Positions 17,704-27,725 of a stretch of DNA of 54,022 bases are shown here, in pieces. This DNA comes from JASMTM01 sp964441735 (lineage in GTDB: Bacteria; Thermotogota; Thermotogae; Petrotogales; Kosmotogaceae): NCBI GenBank assembly GCA_964441735.1, contig CAYTVB010000012.1:1-54022 (forward strand), written 5' to 3'. How positions within the stretch are numbered: the first letter of the stretch is position 1; each line of letters starts with the position of its first letter. Below the pieces are notes generated by a model. It ran no database searches. It was not told the origin of the DNA and saw only the letters and a list, made by a program, of their open reading frames with translations. The translations under genes were made by a program, and so were the position numbers.

Positions 17704-18267
17704 TCAGTTTCCATTCAATTTATCATAACAATCTCGACAAACAGCAACATATTTCTCAAAACCACCAACATCTATTTCACTTTCCCCATTTTCCTTTGTT
17801 CTATGTGACAGTACCGCGTTGTATTCTCCACATACACCACACACTGCTTTCCTTTTTTTAACTTCATCAGCTATTCCCATAAGTTGCACCGTTGTGCCAA
17901 ATGGTCGATATTTAAAACTCATATCCAGACCTGCACAAAACACATTTATGCCCTTCTGAATGATTTTTTTAACAACATTAATCAAGCCTTCGTCAAAAAA
18001 GTTAACTTCATCTATAAACACACCCTGTAATGGCCTATCAAAATGATCCAATTCTTTTTCTATATCAGAAGAATTTTCAACACTTATGGCGTTAACTTTG
18101 GAACCAGTATGCGTAACTATATGATCTTCTGAATAACGCGTATCTATTGATGGTTTAAATACCATAAATGTTTTTTTTCCCAGATCGTATATTTCAACAA
18201 GCGATAAAAGCTCAGAAGTTTTTCCAGAATACATGGGACCTACTATTAGTGTTAATTTTCCTGACAT
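17704..18267 (-). CDS. tdk: Thymidine kinase
   Basis: The 187-residue type II thymidine kinase phosphorylates thymidine in salvage. It has the P-loop GPMYSGKTSELL, the DEVNFFDEGL Walker B region, CAGLDMSF, and a zinc site from CGVCGEYN and CRDC. The ATG at 18267 follows GGAGGTG; upstream in-frame GTG codons lie within that site. It stands between the GH57 gene hairpin and the ffh leader. Confidence 0.95.
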   Translation of the reverse strand: MSGKLTLIVGPMYSGKTSELLSLVEIYDLGKKTFMVFKPSIDTRYSEDHIVTHTGSKVNAISVENSSDIEKELDHFDRPLQGVFIDEVNFFDEGLINVVKKIIQKGINVFCAGLDMSFKYRPFGTTVQLMGIADEVKKRKAVCGVCGEYNAVLSHRTKENGESEIDVGGFEKYVAVCRDCYDKLNGN

Positions 18268-18286
18268 AAGCACCTCCACAATATAA

Positions 18287-18311
18287 TTGCGGGGTATAAT
18301 TTACCCCGCAA
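18287..18311 (-). terminator. Hairpin after the GH57 gene, probable terminator
   Basis: A perfect 10-bp stem (18287-18296 with 18302-18311, five-base loop) lies 19 bases past the GH57 stop and just ahead of tdk. On the minus strand it is followed by TTATATT, a weak U-tract, so termination may be incomplete and tdk may receive read-through. Confidence 0.65.
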
Positions 18312-18329
18312 CTAATTATAACCCGATGA

Positions 18330-21300
18330 TCAAAATTCGACAATCAGGGGTTGTAATACAGGATACTGCTTTTGTTCTTTATCATAACTGCTCAGAATAT
18401 CTTCCTGTTTGTAACCATCAGGAACAATTATATCAAGTACAAAGGGAGCATATTCACCTGCATCCGATGGATAACCTCCCAGTGTCCATTCTGAAGGCTT
18501 TGGAGTTATTGATCTGAAATGATCAGGCCCGTATCCATCCTGGCTACCACTTAGTACATAAATGGCCATTTTATTTCCAAATTCGATTGCTTCTTTGTTT
18601 AAAATTACGTTTATTAACTTTTCTCCGGTATCAGCTTCTACCTGAACAGATTCAGGAATGATGTCTCCATTAGCATTACCTAATACCTGTCCGTATGAAG
18701 GCCATCCAGCCACCTTTATGAAATAATCCCACGGATGCGTTTCTGAGAACGACACCCGGGCTCCTGGAGAAAATGTATCTGTTCGTCCACCATCTTTTGA
18801 GTCAATATATATATTTATTAGCTGGTGGGAGAAACCCTTTGGTGCATTCCAGGGGTTCGTCATTTCCGGGAAGCTTATCTGGAAAACCAGTGAATCTTCG
18901 TTCTCAATGATTTTCATTGTATCGATGTCCCATAAACCTTCAAAAGGTTTAAATGCATCGTTTTTTGGATAAACATATTCGCCAAATCCATAATCATCAT
19001 TAAGTGGATCATCGAAGAATGCAATTTCCTTTCCTGTTACCGCCTCTGGAATATGAACCATAACTGGTCCTTCCTTTGGACAATAATCAAGTGTTTCGCC
19101 TTCTTTGCTATTTGAAACAGCAACGATCAAATTAAATCTTTCTCCTGTCTTTATTCCCAAAACATCGAAGGGAATTTTCAGTTCAATTACTTCATCCATC
19201 GCTGCTGAATTATCAATGCTTGGTGCATTGGGATCATAAGACCAGTTTCCATCTCCAGTAGCATTATAATTTGAAATTCTTCCAGGTCTGGATTTCCACG
19301 ATCTAAAACTCACAAACATTCGTTTTGCAGGTGCAAAACCAAAACTTTCACCCTTCTCGATAAATGGATACCGTGGTCCTACATTAACTGTTTCTGCTCC
19401 AGGAATATCAGAATATATTTCGAGATAATAAGAGTCTCCAACCAGGTTTTTGGGATCCCTTTTCATTTGAATAGCAAGATAAAGGTTCGCTGCATCTCTA
19501 CCTATGTAAAAACCGGAAATTAAATCATTTTTGGCAATCATGGTAGATATCTGCTCTTCTCGGAAGTACGCAGCTTTATCCCACTCACCTTCACTGATAA
19601 TTCCATCTAATTCAGGTTCAATAATTCCTATTGCACCACTTTCTGGAGAAGCAGGTTTCTTGTTAACTTCAAATAATTCTGGAGGAATTTCGTCTTCAGT
19701 CAAACCAGTTGCTTTATATAACTGAATTAGACTTCTTTTGAAAGCTTTGTCAAAAAGTGCTTCATTGTTACCTGCATCCTGATCATCACCATACCACCAG
19801 AACCAATCAGAACCCTCAGCAACATGCAAAGCATCCAGTGCTAGTTCAAAAGATTCTTCTGATAATTCATCCTTAACACTCATAAGGTGTTCCCTTGCTT
19901 TAGCTACACGTTCCCATCCTTCATCTTCCTCTTTTTCGCCAATCCATGTATCAAGACTTCCTCCAGACCATGAGCCTGTTGGAAGAAAATCAAGTGTATC
20001 GTCAACTTCATGATGGGAAAGGTATTCGCCTGGTGTAATCATATTTATAAGAGTATCTGAAGAAAGCGCTACGTAAAGCAATTTTCTAAAGTCATTACCG
20101 TTATTTGGATAATGTTCCCACGCATTTTCTCCATCCAGTGCTATTGTAATAACTGCATTTCCATTGTCATTTAATTCCTGCAATTCATGGAGGCTGCTCA
20201 CAAAATTCTTAACCGCATCTTCAGCTGACATACTTGAGTAATTGAAACCAATTTTATCTGAAAGCTCTGTATCCCGGAAGAATACTACCAGCTCTTTGCC
20301 GTTGTTTTTAACTTTGTAAGGTTTTAGAATATTTTTGATGTTACCCGTGGATACTCCAGCTTTTTGAAGTATTGCTTCATCTGTTACTGTCCAGGACATC
20401 CCAAAATTGTCCAGAATACCAACAAGCTCATCATGAACTGCCTGTTCGGGTGGCCACAATCCTGCGGGTTTTTTGTTAAATAGTTCCTCAAAATAGCTTA
20501 GTCCTTTATCGATTTGATCAACAGCATCTTCTTTCCAACCTTTATCAATAAGTATTGGTAAAATTGGATGATAGAAAGGTGATGTTATCATTTCTATCTT
20601 TTCTTCCTGCCATAGACTTTTGTGTTTTTCAACTAGGGTTTCCATTATCTGTAAATGCTTATCAAGAATGTATTCAACATCATCCATTGTGTAATTTCCA
20701 TCTTGCTTTAGAAGTTGTGTCAATCTTTCATCATTTTTAATGTAATCTTCATTTATCCAGTAAAGATTCCAAAATACCTTTAAGTCTATTAGATCTTGAT
20801 CGGTAAAATCTTCACCATTACTTTTCTTCTCTTGAAGCTCTGTATACCGTTCACTTTTCTCAACAAACTGTGGATTGATATCAAAAAAATGCTCAACAAT
20901 AAATCCTTTTTCTTCTTCCGTTAGCTCTTCTTTGTATGAGAGTCTCATGTATTCATCCATTGCATCATTTTCTAAATAATCACTGATCTGCAAGAGGAGA
21001 CTTGGTACATAATTAAAGGTCACACTACCTTCATCAAGGTATTCATGAACTAAATCAGCCATATATGGATAATCATTCACTGCGTGCGCTCTGACCCATG
21101 GCATTTCATATTCCAGCGTTCCAGGCATTTTATAAAGTGGCTGATGTTGGTGCCAGATCAAGATTACATTAAGAGGTTCTTTATTTTTGTCACCTTTTTC
21201 GACACCTTCAAGAATTCTATCTGCAAGTTCATAATATTCACCTTTTTCTTCGTCATCAATTCTTGCTATCTCTCCAGGTGTCCATGAAACCAAAAAAACC

Positions 21301-21341
21301 ATTGAAGCAATTAAAAGTAATCCAAGTATAAGTCTTTTCAT
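18330..21341 (-). CDS. Secreted GH57 amylase / amylopullulanase-like enzyme
   Basis: The 1003-residue product has a Sec signal peptide and a GH57 catalytic domain. The motifs are HQHQPLY (64-70), SPFYHPILP (254-262), GLWPPEQAV with likely nucleophile Glu299, IALDGENAWEHYP with likely acid/base Asp403, and AEGSDWFWWYGDD (508-520). The C-terminal 400 residues include beta-sandwich modules, the last beginning FFDDPLNDDYGFGEYVYP, which resembles glucodextranase-type C domains. Alpha-glucans outside the cytoplasm are the expected substrate. I chose the second ATG, with AAGGAGGT ahead of it; it avoids overlap with upp. Confidence 0.88.
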   Translation of the reverse strand: MKRLILGLLLIASMVFLVSWTPGEIARIDDEEKGEYYELADRILEGVEKGDKNKEPLNVILIWHQHQPLYKMPGTLEYEMPWVRAHAVNDYPYMADLVHEYLDEGSVTFNYVPSLLLQISDYLENDAMDEYMRLSYKEELTEEEKGFIVEHFFDINPQFVEKSERYTELQEKKSNGEDFTDQDLIDLKVFWNLYWINEDYIKNDERLTQLLKQDGNYTMDDVEYILDKHLQIMETLVEKHKSLWQEEKIEMITSPFYHPILPILIDKGWKEDAVDQIDKGLSYFEELFNKKPAGLWPPEQAVHDELVGILDNFGMSWTVTDEAILQKAGVSTGNIKNILKPYKVKNNGKELVVFFRDTELSDKIGFNYSSMSAEDAVKNFVSSLHELQELNDNGNAVITIALDGENAWEHYPNNGNDFRKLLYVALSSDTLINMITPGEYLSHHEVDDTLDFLPTGSWSGGSLDTWIGEKEEDEGWERVAKAREHLMSVKDELSEESFELALDALHVAEGSDWFWWYGDDQDAGNNEALFDKAFKRSLIQLYKATGLTEDEIPPELFEVNKKPASPESGAIGIIEPELDGIISEGEWDKAAYFREEQISTMIAKNDLISGFYIGRDAANLYLAIQMKRDPKNLVGDSYYLEIYSDIPGAETVNVGPRYPFIEKGESFGFAPAKRMFVSFRSWKSRPGRISNYNATGDGNWSYDPNAPSIDNSAAMDEVIELKIPFDVLGIKTGERFNLIVAVSNSKEGETLDYCPKEGPVMVHIPEAVTGKEIAFFDDPLNDDYGFGEYVYPKNDAFKPFEGLWDIDTMKIIENEDSLVFQISFPEMTNPWNAPKGFSHQLINIYIDSKDGGRTDTFSPGARVSFSETHPWDYFIKVAGWPSYGQVLGNANGDIIPESVQVEADTGEKLINVILNKEAIEFGNKMAIYVLSGSQDGYGPDHFRSITPKPSEWTLGGYPSDAGEYAPFVLDIIVPDGYKQEDILSSYDKEQKQYPVLQPLIVEF

Positions 21342-21355
21342 ACTTAACCTCCTTT

Positions 21356-21988
21356 TCATTTTGTTTTGTACAATCTATCTCCAGCGTCACCCAAACCTGG
21401 AACTATGTAAGAATTCTCATCCAGCCGTTCATCAACTGAAGCTGTAATTATTCGCACATCGGGATTTTTATCTCTAACATAAGACAAACCTTCGGGAGCA
21501 GATATTAAACTCATCAGTGTAATGTTTTTTCCACCAGATTTCTTTACCACATTAATTGCGGAGTTTGACGAAACGCCCGTTGCAAGCATGGGATCAAGAA
21601 GCAGTATTTCATTCTCCTCCACTTCAGGTAGCTTTGAATAATATTTTATCGGTTCAATAGTTTCAGGATCCCTGTAGATACCTATAAATCCGACAGATGC
21701 GTTTGGTAAGAGTGATAGAACACCCTCAACCATTCCTAGACCTGCACGTAGAATAGGAACCACCGTAACTTTCTTATCCTCGATCATTTTACTATTTGTT
21801 TTGCAAATTGGCGTTTCAATTTCAACGTCGTGTGTTTGAATAAAACGGGTAGCTTCATAGGTGATTAATAGTGTAATTTCTTTTGTAAGCTCTCTAAACT
21901 CTTTTGGACCTGTGTCCTTGTTTCTAAGAATGGTCAGTTTATGTTGTATTAAAGGATGATCGACAACGATAAGATTATTAGAATTCAT
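21356..21988 (-). CDS. upp: Uracil phosphoribosyltransferase
   Basis: The 210-residue enzyme converts uracil and PRPP to UMP. It shows VPILRAGLGMVEG, the PRPP loop LLDPMLATGVSS and the uracil-binding C-terminus YIVPGLGDAGDRLY. Its start overlaps the glyA stop by one base (TAATG). Confidence 0.96.
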   Translation of the reverse strand: MNSNNLIVVDHPLIQHKLTILRNKDTGPKEFRELTKEITLLITYEATRFIQTHDVEIETPICKTNSKMIEDKKVTVVPILRAGLGMVEGVLSLLPNASVGFIGIYRDPETIEPIKYYSKLPEVEENEILLLDPMLATGVSSNSAINVVKKSGGKNITLMSLISAPEGLSYVRDKNPDVRIITASVDERLDENSYIVPGLGDAGDRLYKTK

Positions 21989-23268
21989 TATACTTCACTT
22001 CCTTTAAGTTCACGATAAAGAGGAAATTTATCCGCCAATTCATGCACCCTGTTTTTTATTTTTGTGATAACTTCCTCCGGCATTTCTCCTTTCTTATCCA
22101 TTATATTATCAACAACTTCAGCAATCATTTCAGCTATTTGTTTCATCTCCATCTCGCCCATATTTCTTGTGGTTACAGCCGGTGTGCCCACTCTTATTCC
22201 ACTTGTTACAAAAGGTGAACGCGTTTCTTTTGGAATAGTATTTTTATTAACCGTTATATCAACCCTTTCCAGCGCCTTTTCAGTAGCCTTTCCAGTGACA
22301 TTCTTCTCCGTTAGGTCAACAAGGAACAAATGAGTATCCGTACCGCCAGAAACAATTCTTAGCCCGTTTTCTTCAAATGCTTTAGCCAGAGCTTTTGCAT
22401 TCAAGATTATTCTGTTTTGATAATCTTTAAAACCATCCTCAAGGGCTTCTTTAAAGGCTACTGCTTTTGCAGCAATTATATGCATCAAAGGCCCGCCCTG
22501 AGTTCCAGGGAATACATTTTTATCGACTGCCTTGGCCAAGTCCTCATCATTTGAAAGTATTAGGCCACCACGCGGTCCTCTCAAAGTTTTGTGGGTAGTA
22601 GAGGTAACAACATGTGCAAAATCAACTGGATTCGGATAAAGTCCTGCTGCAACAAGTCCGGCAAAATGAGCCATATCAACTAAAAGATATGCACCAACTT
22701 CATCTGCAACTTCTCTAAATTTCTTAAAATCAATTATTCTTGAATAGGCACTGCCACCTGCTATTATTATTTTGGGTTTATATTTTCTTGCTAATTGTGC
22801 AACATTTTCATAATCAATTGTTTCAGTACCATTTTTTACTTCATAGGAAACAACATTAAATAATTTTCCAGAGAAATTCACAGGAGAACCATGCGTCAAA
22901 TGTCCACCATGACTTAGCGACATACCCATAATTGTATCTCCGGGTTTTGCTAAAGCTAGATAGGCTGCCATATTTGCCTGAGAACCTGAATGAGGTTGAA
23001 CGTTCGCAAAATTCGCATTAAATAGTGTTTTAACTCTCTCGCGAGCAAGGTTTTCTGCTTCATCAACAAATTTACACCCTCCATAGTAACGTTTACCGGG
23101 GTATCCTTCAGCATATTTGTTTGTTAAAACACTACCCATTGTTTCAAGTACTGATCGTGATACAAAATTTTCTGAAGCAATTAACTCCAGCCCATTTATT
23201 TGTCTATCGAGTTCTTTACACAGAATTTCATAGATCTCATTATCCGTTTCTTTAACCTTTTCCCACAT
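21988..23268 (-). CDS. glyA: Serine hydroxymethyltransferase
   Basis: The 426-residue PLP enzyme interconverts serine and glycine and charges tetrahydrofolate with a C1 unit. TSTTHKTLRGPRGG places the PLP lysine at 227, and ELIASENFVS and YAEGYPGKRYYGG are the usual N-terminal motifs. Length is typical. It lies 13 bases after pulA and is coupled to upp. Confidence 0.97.
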   Translation of the reverse strand: MWEKVKETDNEIYEILCKELDRQINGLELIASENFVSRSVLETMGSVLTNKYAEGYPGKRYYGGCKFVDEAENLARERVKTLFNANFANVQPHSGSQANMAAYLALAKPGDTIMGMSLSHGGHLTHGSPVNFSGKLFNVVSYEVKNGTETIDYENVAQLARKYKPKIIIAGGSAYSRIIDFKKFREVADEVGAYLLVDMAHFAGLVAAGLYPNPVDFAHVVTSTTHKTLRGPRGGLILSNDEDLAKAVDKNVFPGTQGGPLMHIIAAKAVAFKEALEDGFKDYQNRIILNAKALAKAFEENGLRIVSGGTDTHLFLVDLTEKNVTGKATEKALERVDITVNKNTIPKETRSPFVTSGIRVGTPAVTTRNMGEMEMKQIAEMIAEVVDNIMDKKGEMPEEVITKIKNRVHELADKFPLYRELKGSEV

Positions 23269-23281
23269 ATTATTCCTCCTC

Positions 23282-25348
23282 TCAACTTTTTCTTATGGCA
23301 ATTGTTGAAGATATTGGAGTTATTTCAACTTCATTTTCAATAATTCTTTTATCATCAACAGCTTTAAAGTCAAAAAATTTCAACTGCCACCTGCCTTCAT
23401 GGTTAAAAGTGGTTCTGTATCGACTTGCATTGTGAACAACTAAAATTTCTTTATCTTCTCCTGTAATTGATGTGGCAATGAGTTGATTTGCAGCATGTAG
23501 GATTTTCACCCTCGATCGAATTTCACTGGCAGTTTTTAGTCTAAGAAGTTTTTCATTTTTTCTATACTCGATTAGATTTTTCACGTAATCAAACAACACA
23601 TAATAATGAGCTTTACCAAGATAATTGATTTCATTAACAAGAATTTCTGACCTGTAGCTATTTTCATCCATTAATTTTGTTCTGCACATCTCGGAACCAC
23701 TATGTAAAAATGGAATCCCCTGTGATGTTAAAACAATACCAAGTGCCAGTCCAACCATCCTTAAAATATTTTTGAATTCTACATTCTTTGATGATTTAAT
23801 TAATTTATCAACAAGTGTCAGGTTGTCATGAGCTGAGCAATAGTTAATGACTTCACCGGGTTCCAAAGCAAATCCTTTCAACAATGCAGAATATGAAATT
23901 CCTCCAACTATGCCTTTGCAAACATCGAGTTCTTTACCATATGCGCCGGAAACAAATCCAGTTTGTTCATTGTCTAAAGGACCCTTTAAAGCATCCCTGA
24001 GTTCATCGTTGAACACTGCTACATTGAGACCTTTCTGGGCACCCTTTAGAAATGGTTCATCTACCATGCTACTTTCAGATGCCATCCAGGGCTCTCCGTA
24101 TATTAGCAGATCATTTTTTTCTTTTCGTAGTTCATTGCTAATCTTTCTCATCAAACTAACACCGAATAAAGCCATTAAATCAAAACGAAAACCATCTATA
24201 TGATAATCTCTGATCCAGTGTTTAAGCGAATTGATTATAAAATGTCTTACCATATTTCTTTCCGTGGCTATTTCATTACCACATCCAGATCCATTTGATA
24301 GTGTTCCATCTTCCGTAATTCTATAATAATAAAATGGAACAAGCTTTTGAAATGGATTGTCGAGATCATAAGTGTGATTATAAACAACATCGAGTACAAC
24401 TCCGATATGATTATCATGTAATGATTTTACAAGCTTCTTTAATTCAATAATCCGTTTTCTGGCATTCTCAGGTTCCTCACTATAAGAACCTTCAGGCACG
24501 TTGTACAAAAAAGGGTCATATCCCCAGTTATATGAATAACGATCTCGCTCATCAACGCTCTTAAAATCTTGAACAGGCATAAGATGTACATGAGTTATAC
24601 CAAGATCCTTGAGATGTGTGAGTGCAGTGTTTTGACCCAGCCTATTTTTTGAATATTCAGTGAAGGAGAGGTACCTACCTCTCTGTTCCAGTTCTCCTGT
24701 CCACGATGTACTGAAATCTTTGACATGTGTTTCATAAATGACGCTGTCAACAAAATAGCTGATGCCAGGCCCCCTGTCTTCTCCCCATTTTTCGGGGACC
24801 AGTTTATCGTGGTTGAGTATTACAGAATGCGTCCCATTTATTGTGGCTGCAATACCATAAGGATCAGCTGAATAGTGTCGGGTTCCGTAACCTTCAATTC
24901 TGAATCGATATGAATATCCTGTGAGATCTTTTTCAACAACTACTTTTCTGATTTTCCCCTCTCTTTTGAAAGGGTATTCAGTAACTGTTTCGTTCAAGTT
25001 GTCTGACTTAAAAAGTTCGAGATATATTTCTTGGGGACCCGGAGCCCAAATTTTAAATTCAGTTTTGTTGCATTTATAGTCTACGTCAACACCCAACTTG
25101 CCATTGTAACTATACTTATCATCTAAAATACCTGCTGGATATGCGTAACACCAATCGTTATCAGAAAAATATACTTTAATCTCCTGCTCTGGTCGAATTA
25201 TTTTCTTTAACTGTATTATGTAAGAGTAGTTGCCTTTTCTTTTTAAAGTAAACTCAACTTCAGAATTATTATAGGTAACCTTTTTAGGTTTTCTTGTTGC
25301 AAAGAGAGTAATGGTTTTTTCGTTATCTATAACCCCAAAGGGCTTCAT
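23282..25348 (-). CDS. pulA: Type I pullulanase (GH13), cytoplasmic
   Basis: The 688-residue enzyme hydrolyses alpha-1,6 branches in pullulan or glycogen-derived dextrins. A CBM48-like module (about 85-190) precedes the GH13 barrel with YNWGYDP (273-279, the type I pullulanase signature), DVVYNH (320-325), GFRFD with nucleophile Asp390, GEP with acid/base Glu419 and SAHDN. No signal peptide is present, so it acts inside the cell on imported dextrins, unlike the GH57 enzyme in the same operon. The ATG at 25348 lies eight bases after CCGGAG; an upstream GTG overlaps that site. Confidence 0.93.
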   Translation of the reverse strand: MKPFGVIDNEKTITLFATRKPKKVTYNNSEVEFTLKRKGNYSYIIQLKKIIRPEQEIKVYFSDNDWCYAYPAGILDDKYSYNGKLGVDVDYKCNKTEFKIWAPGPQEIYLELFKSDNLNETVTEYPFKREGKIRKVVVEKDLTGYSYRFRIEGYGTRHYSADPYGIAATINGTHSVILNHDKLVPEKWGEDRGPGISYFVDSVIYETHVKDFSTSWTGELEQRGRYLSFTEYSKNRLGQNTALTHLKDLGITHVHLMPVQDFKSVDERDRYSYNWGYDPFLYNVPEGSYSEEPENARKRIIELKKLVKSLHDNHIGVVLDVVYNHTYDLDNPFQKLVPFYYYRITEDGTLSNGSGCGNEIATERNMVRHFIINSLKHWIRDYHIDGFRFDLMALFGVSLMRKISNELRKEKNDLLIYGEPWMASESSMVDEPFLKGAQKGLNVAVFNDELRDALKGPLDNEQTGFVSGAYGKELDVCKGIVGGISYSALLKGFALEPGEVINYCSAHDNLTLVDKLIKSSKNVEFKNILRMVGLALGIVLTSQGIPFLHSGSEMCRTKLMDENSYRSEILVNEINYLGKAHYYVLFDYVKNLIEYRKNEKLLRLKTASEIRSRVKILHAANQLIATSITGEDKEILVVHNASRYRTTFNHEGRWQLKFFDFKAVDDKRIIENEVEITPISSTIAIRKS

Positions 25349-25370
25349 ATATTTCACTCCGGTTATATAT

Positions 25371-26420
25371 TTATTCAGATTTCTGGAAGAGAGAACCTAA
25401 AGATTCTTCATAAGGTGGATAAGCGACTTTCTTTTCTGTAATAATGCCTTTTATTAAATCAGCCGGAGTAACATCAAAGGCAGGATTATAACAGTTAACA
25501 TTATCTGGAGCAATTTGTTGACCTCTAATATGGGTTATTTCTCTATGATCCCTTTCTTCAATTGGTATATGTTCACCATCGGGGCATGACATATCAATAG
25601 TAGAAATAGGAGCAGCAACATAAAAAGGAATATTGTGCTTCTTTGCAAGTATAGCCAGCGAATATGTTCCAATCTTATTTGCCGTATCACCATTAGAAGC
25701 AATTCTATCCGCTCCTACCACCACTGCATCTATCCTGCCCTGCTTCATTGACCATCCAGCCACATTATCAGAAATAAGTGTAACCGGTATTTTGTCCTTC
25801 ATTAATTCCCAGGCTGTTAACCTTGCCCCTTGAAGATATGGCCTTGTTTCGTCTGCATAAACAGATATTTTTTTGCCCTGTTCTATTGCTGCTCTAACAA
25901 CACCTAAAGCTGTTCCATAGTCAACAGTAGCCAATGCACCTGCATTACAGTGTGTTAAAACCGTGTCTCCATCTTTTAACAACCGCTGTCCATTTTTCCC
26001 AATTCTTCTATTAATTTCAACATCTTCCTTTGCAATTAATACCGCTTCTTTTTCAAGTTCCTGCATCCATTTTTCATCATTCTTGATTAATTCCTCAAAC
26101 CTTGAGTGCATTCTTTTAAGAGCCCAAAAAAGATTAACAGCAGTAGGTCTACTTGATTCAAGCCGCTCTTTTACCTTTTTCATATGTTCCGTTACCCTGG
26201 CACGATTATTATTAGAAATCTCAGTAGCACCCAGTACGTAGCCAAAAGCAGCGCTTGCACCGATTGCTGGAGCTCCGCGAACAACCATATCTTTTATTGC
26301 ATGATGAACATCTTCATGGTTTCTACAGACCACCATCTCATTTTCAACGGGAAGTTTTCTTTGATCAATGAAAATCAATGTATTTCCAGTCCATTCAAGG
26401 GTTATACTTTTAAAATTCAT
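25371..26420 (-). CDS. mtnA: S-methyl-5-thioribose-1-phosphate isomerase
   Basis: The 349-residue protein has VRGAPAIGASAA, THCNAGALATVDYGTALG with catalytic Cys158, and VVGADRIASNGDTANKIGT with catalytic Asp238, all features of MtnA rather than eIF2B. MtnA isomerises methylthioribose-1-phosphate in methionine salvage. No other salvage gene is nearby, although punA-type phosphorylases can supply the substrate. Its start overlaps the mrp stop by one base. Confidence 0.93.
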   Translation of the reverse strand: MNFKSITLEWTGNTLIFIDQRKLPVENEMVVCRNHEDVHHAIKDMVVRGAPAIGASAAFGYVLGATEISNNNRARVTEHMKKVKERLESSRPTAVNLFWALKRMHSRFEELIKNDEKWMQELEKEAVLIAKEDVEINRRIGKNGQRLLKDGDTVLTHCNAGALATVDYGTALGVVRAAIEQGKKISVYADETRPYLQGARLTAWELMKDKIPVTLISDNVAGWSMKQGRIDAVVVGADRIASNGDTANKIGTYSLAILAKKHNIPFYVAAPISTIDMSCPDGEHIPIEERDHREITHIRGQQIAPDNVNCYNPAFDVTPADLIKGIITEKKVAYPPYEESLGSLFQKSE

Positions 26421-27235
26421 TATTCATTGTCCTCCAGAGCCTCTAATATGTTTTTAATAAGTTTTCGATAACTTTTTTCAAGTTCAGTACCTCTCATATG
26501 GGAAACTATACCTTTTCCATTATCTGCATTCATAACTACCTGCGGATCGAAAGGTAAAGACTCAAGAAGGGGTATATCATATTCTTTAGAAAGCTTATCA
26601 CCTGCACCTTTACCAAAAAGCAGTATTTTCTCACCGCATTTTGGACAGCGTAAGTAAGACATATTTTCAACAAATCCCACTACTTCTTTTTTTAACGATT
26701 TAACAAAATTAAATGCTCTGCTCACATCCCCTGCAGAAACATTTTGAGGAGTAGTCACCAGCAGTGATTTTATATCCTGAATTGTTTGTAGTATTGTTAA
26801 CGATTCATCACCGGTTCCAGGAGGTGAATCAATTATTAGAAAATCAAGATTTCCCCATGCAACATCCCCAAGGAATTGATATATTGCAGATGTCTTCATT
26901 GGACCTCTCCATATAACTGGAACATTACTTTCGATAAAATTTGCAAGGGAAATAACCTTTAAATTTGGTAAGGGTTCTTGAGGAAGAATCTGCCCTTCCA
27001 GAATCTCTGGCTTATCAGTTATACCTAGCATCATGGCTACATTAGGACCATGTAAATCAATGTCTAGTAAGCCAACATCATATCCTTCATCTGCAAGTGC
27101 GACAGCAAGATTTACTGCCACCGTAGATTTTCCTACACCACCTTTTCCTGACATTACCAGGAGTTTATGCTTAATAGTCTTAAGATTATTTTTTACCTTT
27201 TTCATTCGCTCTTCAAGTTTTTCGTTCTGTGCCAT
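26420..27235 (-). CDS. mrp: Mrp/ApbC-family Fe-S carrier ATPase
   Basis: The 271-residue P-loop protein has the deviant Walker A GKGGVGKST (31-39), DIDLHGPN, SPPGTGDE and the CPKC pair (Cys197, Cys200) that binds a bridging Fe-S cluster in a dimer. The family carries Fe-S clusters to apoproteins. It lies nine bases after the OsmC-like gene and overlaps mtnA. Confidence 0.93.
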   Translation of the reverse strand: MAQNEKLEERMKKVKNNLKTIKHKLLVMSGKGGVGKSTVAVNLAVALADEGYDVGLLDIDLHGPNVAMMLGITDKPEILEGQILPQEPLPNLKVISLANFIESNVPVIWRGPMKTSAIYQFLGDVAWGNLDFLIIDSPPGTGDESLTILQTIQDIKSLLVTTPQNVSAGDVSRAFNFVKSLKKEVVGFVENMSYLRCPKCGEKILLFGKGAGDKLSKEYDIPLLESLPFDPQVVMNADNGKGIVSHMRGTELEKSYRKLIKNILEALEDNE

Positions 27236-27244
27236 TATTATCCC

Positions 27245-27661
27245 TCACTTCTCAACATAGTTAATATCATAACTCAAGTCAACCGTTGCCCTTAACATCG
27301 CAGAAACGGAGCAATATTTGTCCTGCGAAAGCTCTACTGCCTTTTCTATCTTATCTTTTGGTAGATTTTTCCCTGCAAAATTGTATATTAAATGTATCTT
27401 TGTGAAAACTTTGGGATGTTCATCACTTTTTTCACTTTCTACTTCCATATAATATTCGTAATCGGTTACCTTCATCTTTCTTAAAATTGAAACAACATCC
27501 ATCGAAGTACAGCCCATGAGAGAAACAAGAACAAGTTCCATTGGTCTTGCTCCACTATCCTTTCCTCCAACCTTTTCGTTGCCATCTAAATTAACATCGT
27601 GCCCTGAAGGGGTTTTGACATGGAAAGCCATTTCTCCAATTCTTTCAAGTTTCATCGACAT
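27245..27661 (-). CDS. OsmC/Ohr-family protein
   Basis: The 138-residue protein has the OsmC fold pattern with two conserved cysteines, one in LMGCTSMDVV and one in DKYCSVSAML. Such proteins reduce organic hydroperoxides with thiols, although this YhfA-like branch is less well defined. The start MSMKLERIGEM follows AGGAGGT. The gene lies just past the rplT terminator; I see no separate consensus promoter, so read-through may feed it and the genes below. Confidence 0.85.
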   Translation of the reverse strand: MSMKLERIGEMAFHVKTPSGHDVNLDGNEKVGGKDSGARPMELVLVSLMGCTSMDVVSILRKMKVTDYEYYMEVESEKSDEHPKVFTKIHLIYNFAGKNLPKDKIEKAVELSQDKYCSVSAMLRATVDLSYDINYVEK

Positions 27662-27689
27662 ATTTTGACCTCCTATATTGTTTTTTTGC

Positions 27690-27712
27690 AAAAAAAAGGG
27701 GCTATTGCCCCT
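27690..27712 (-). terminator. Intrinsic terminator after rplT
   Basis: AGGGGC (27697-27702) and GCCCCT (27707-27712) form a stem with a 4-base loop. On the minus strand it is followed by eight T (forward A at 27690-27697). It closes infC-rpmI-rplT. Confidence 0.9.
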
Positions 27713-27725
27713 GTTCAAAGCTGTG

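Noticed and set aside
18295..18300. TATAAT on the plus strand
   Set aside because: It lies inside the loop and stem of the GH57 terminator and has no plus-strand gene downstream.
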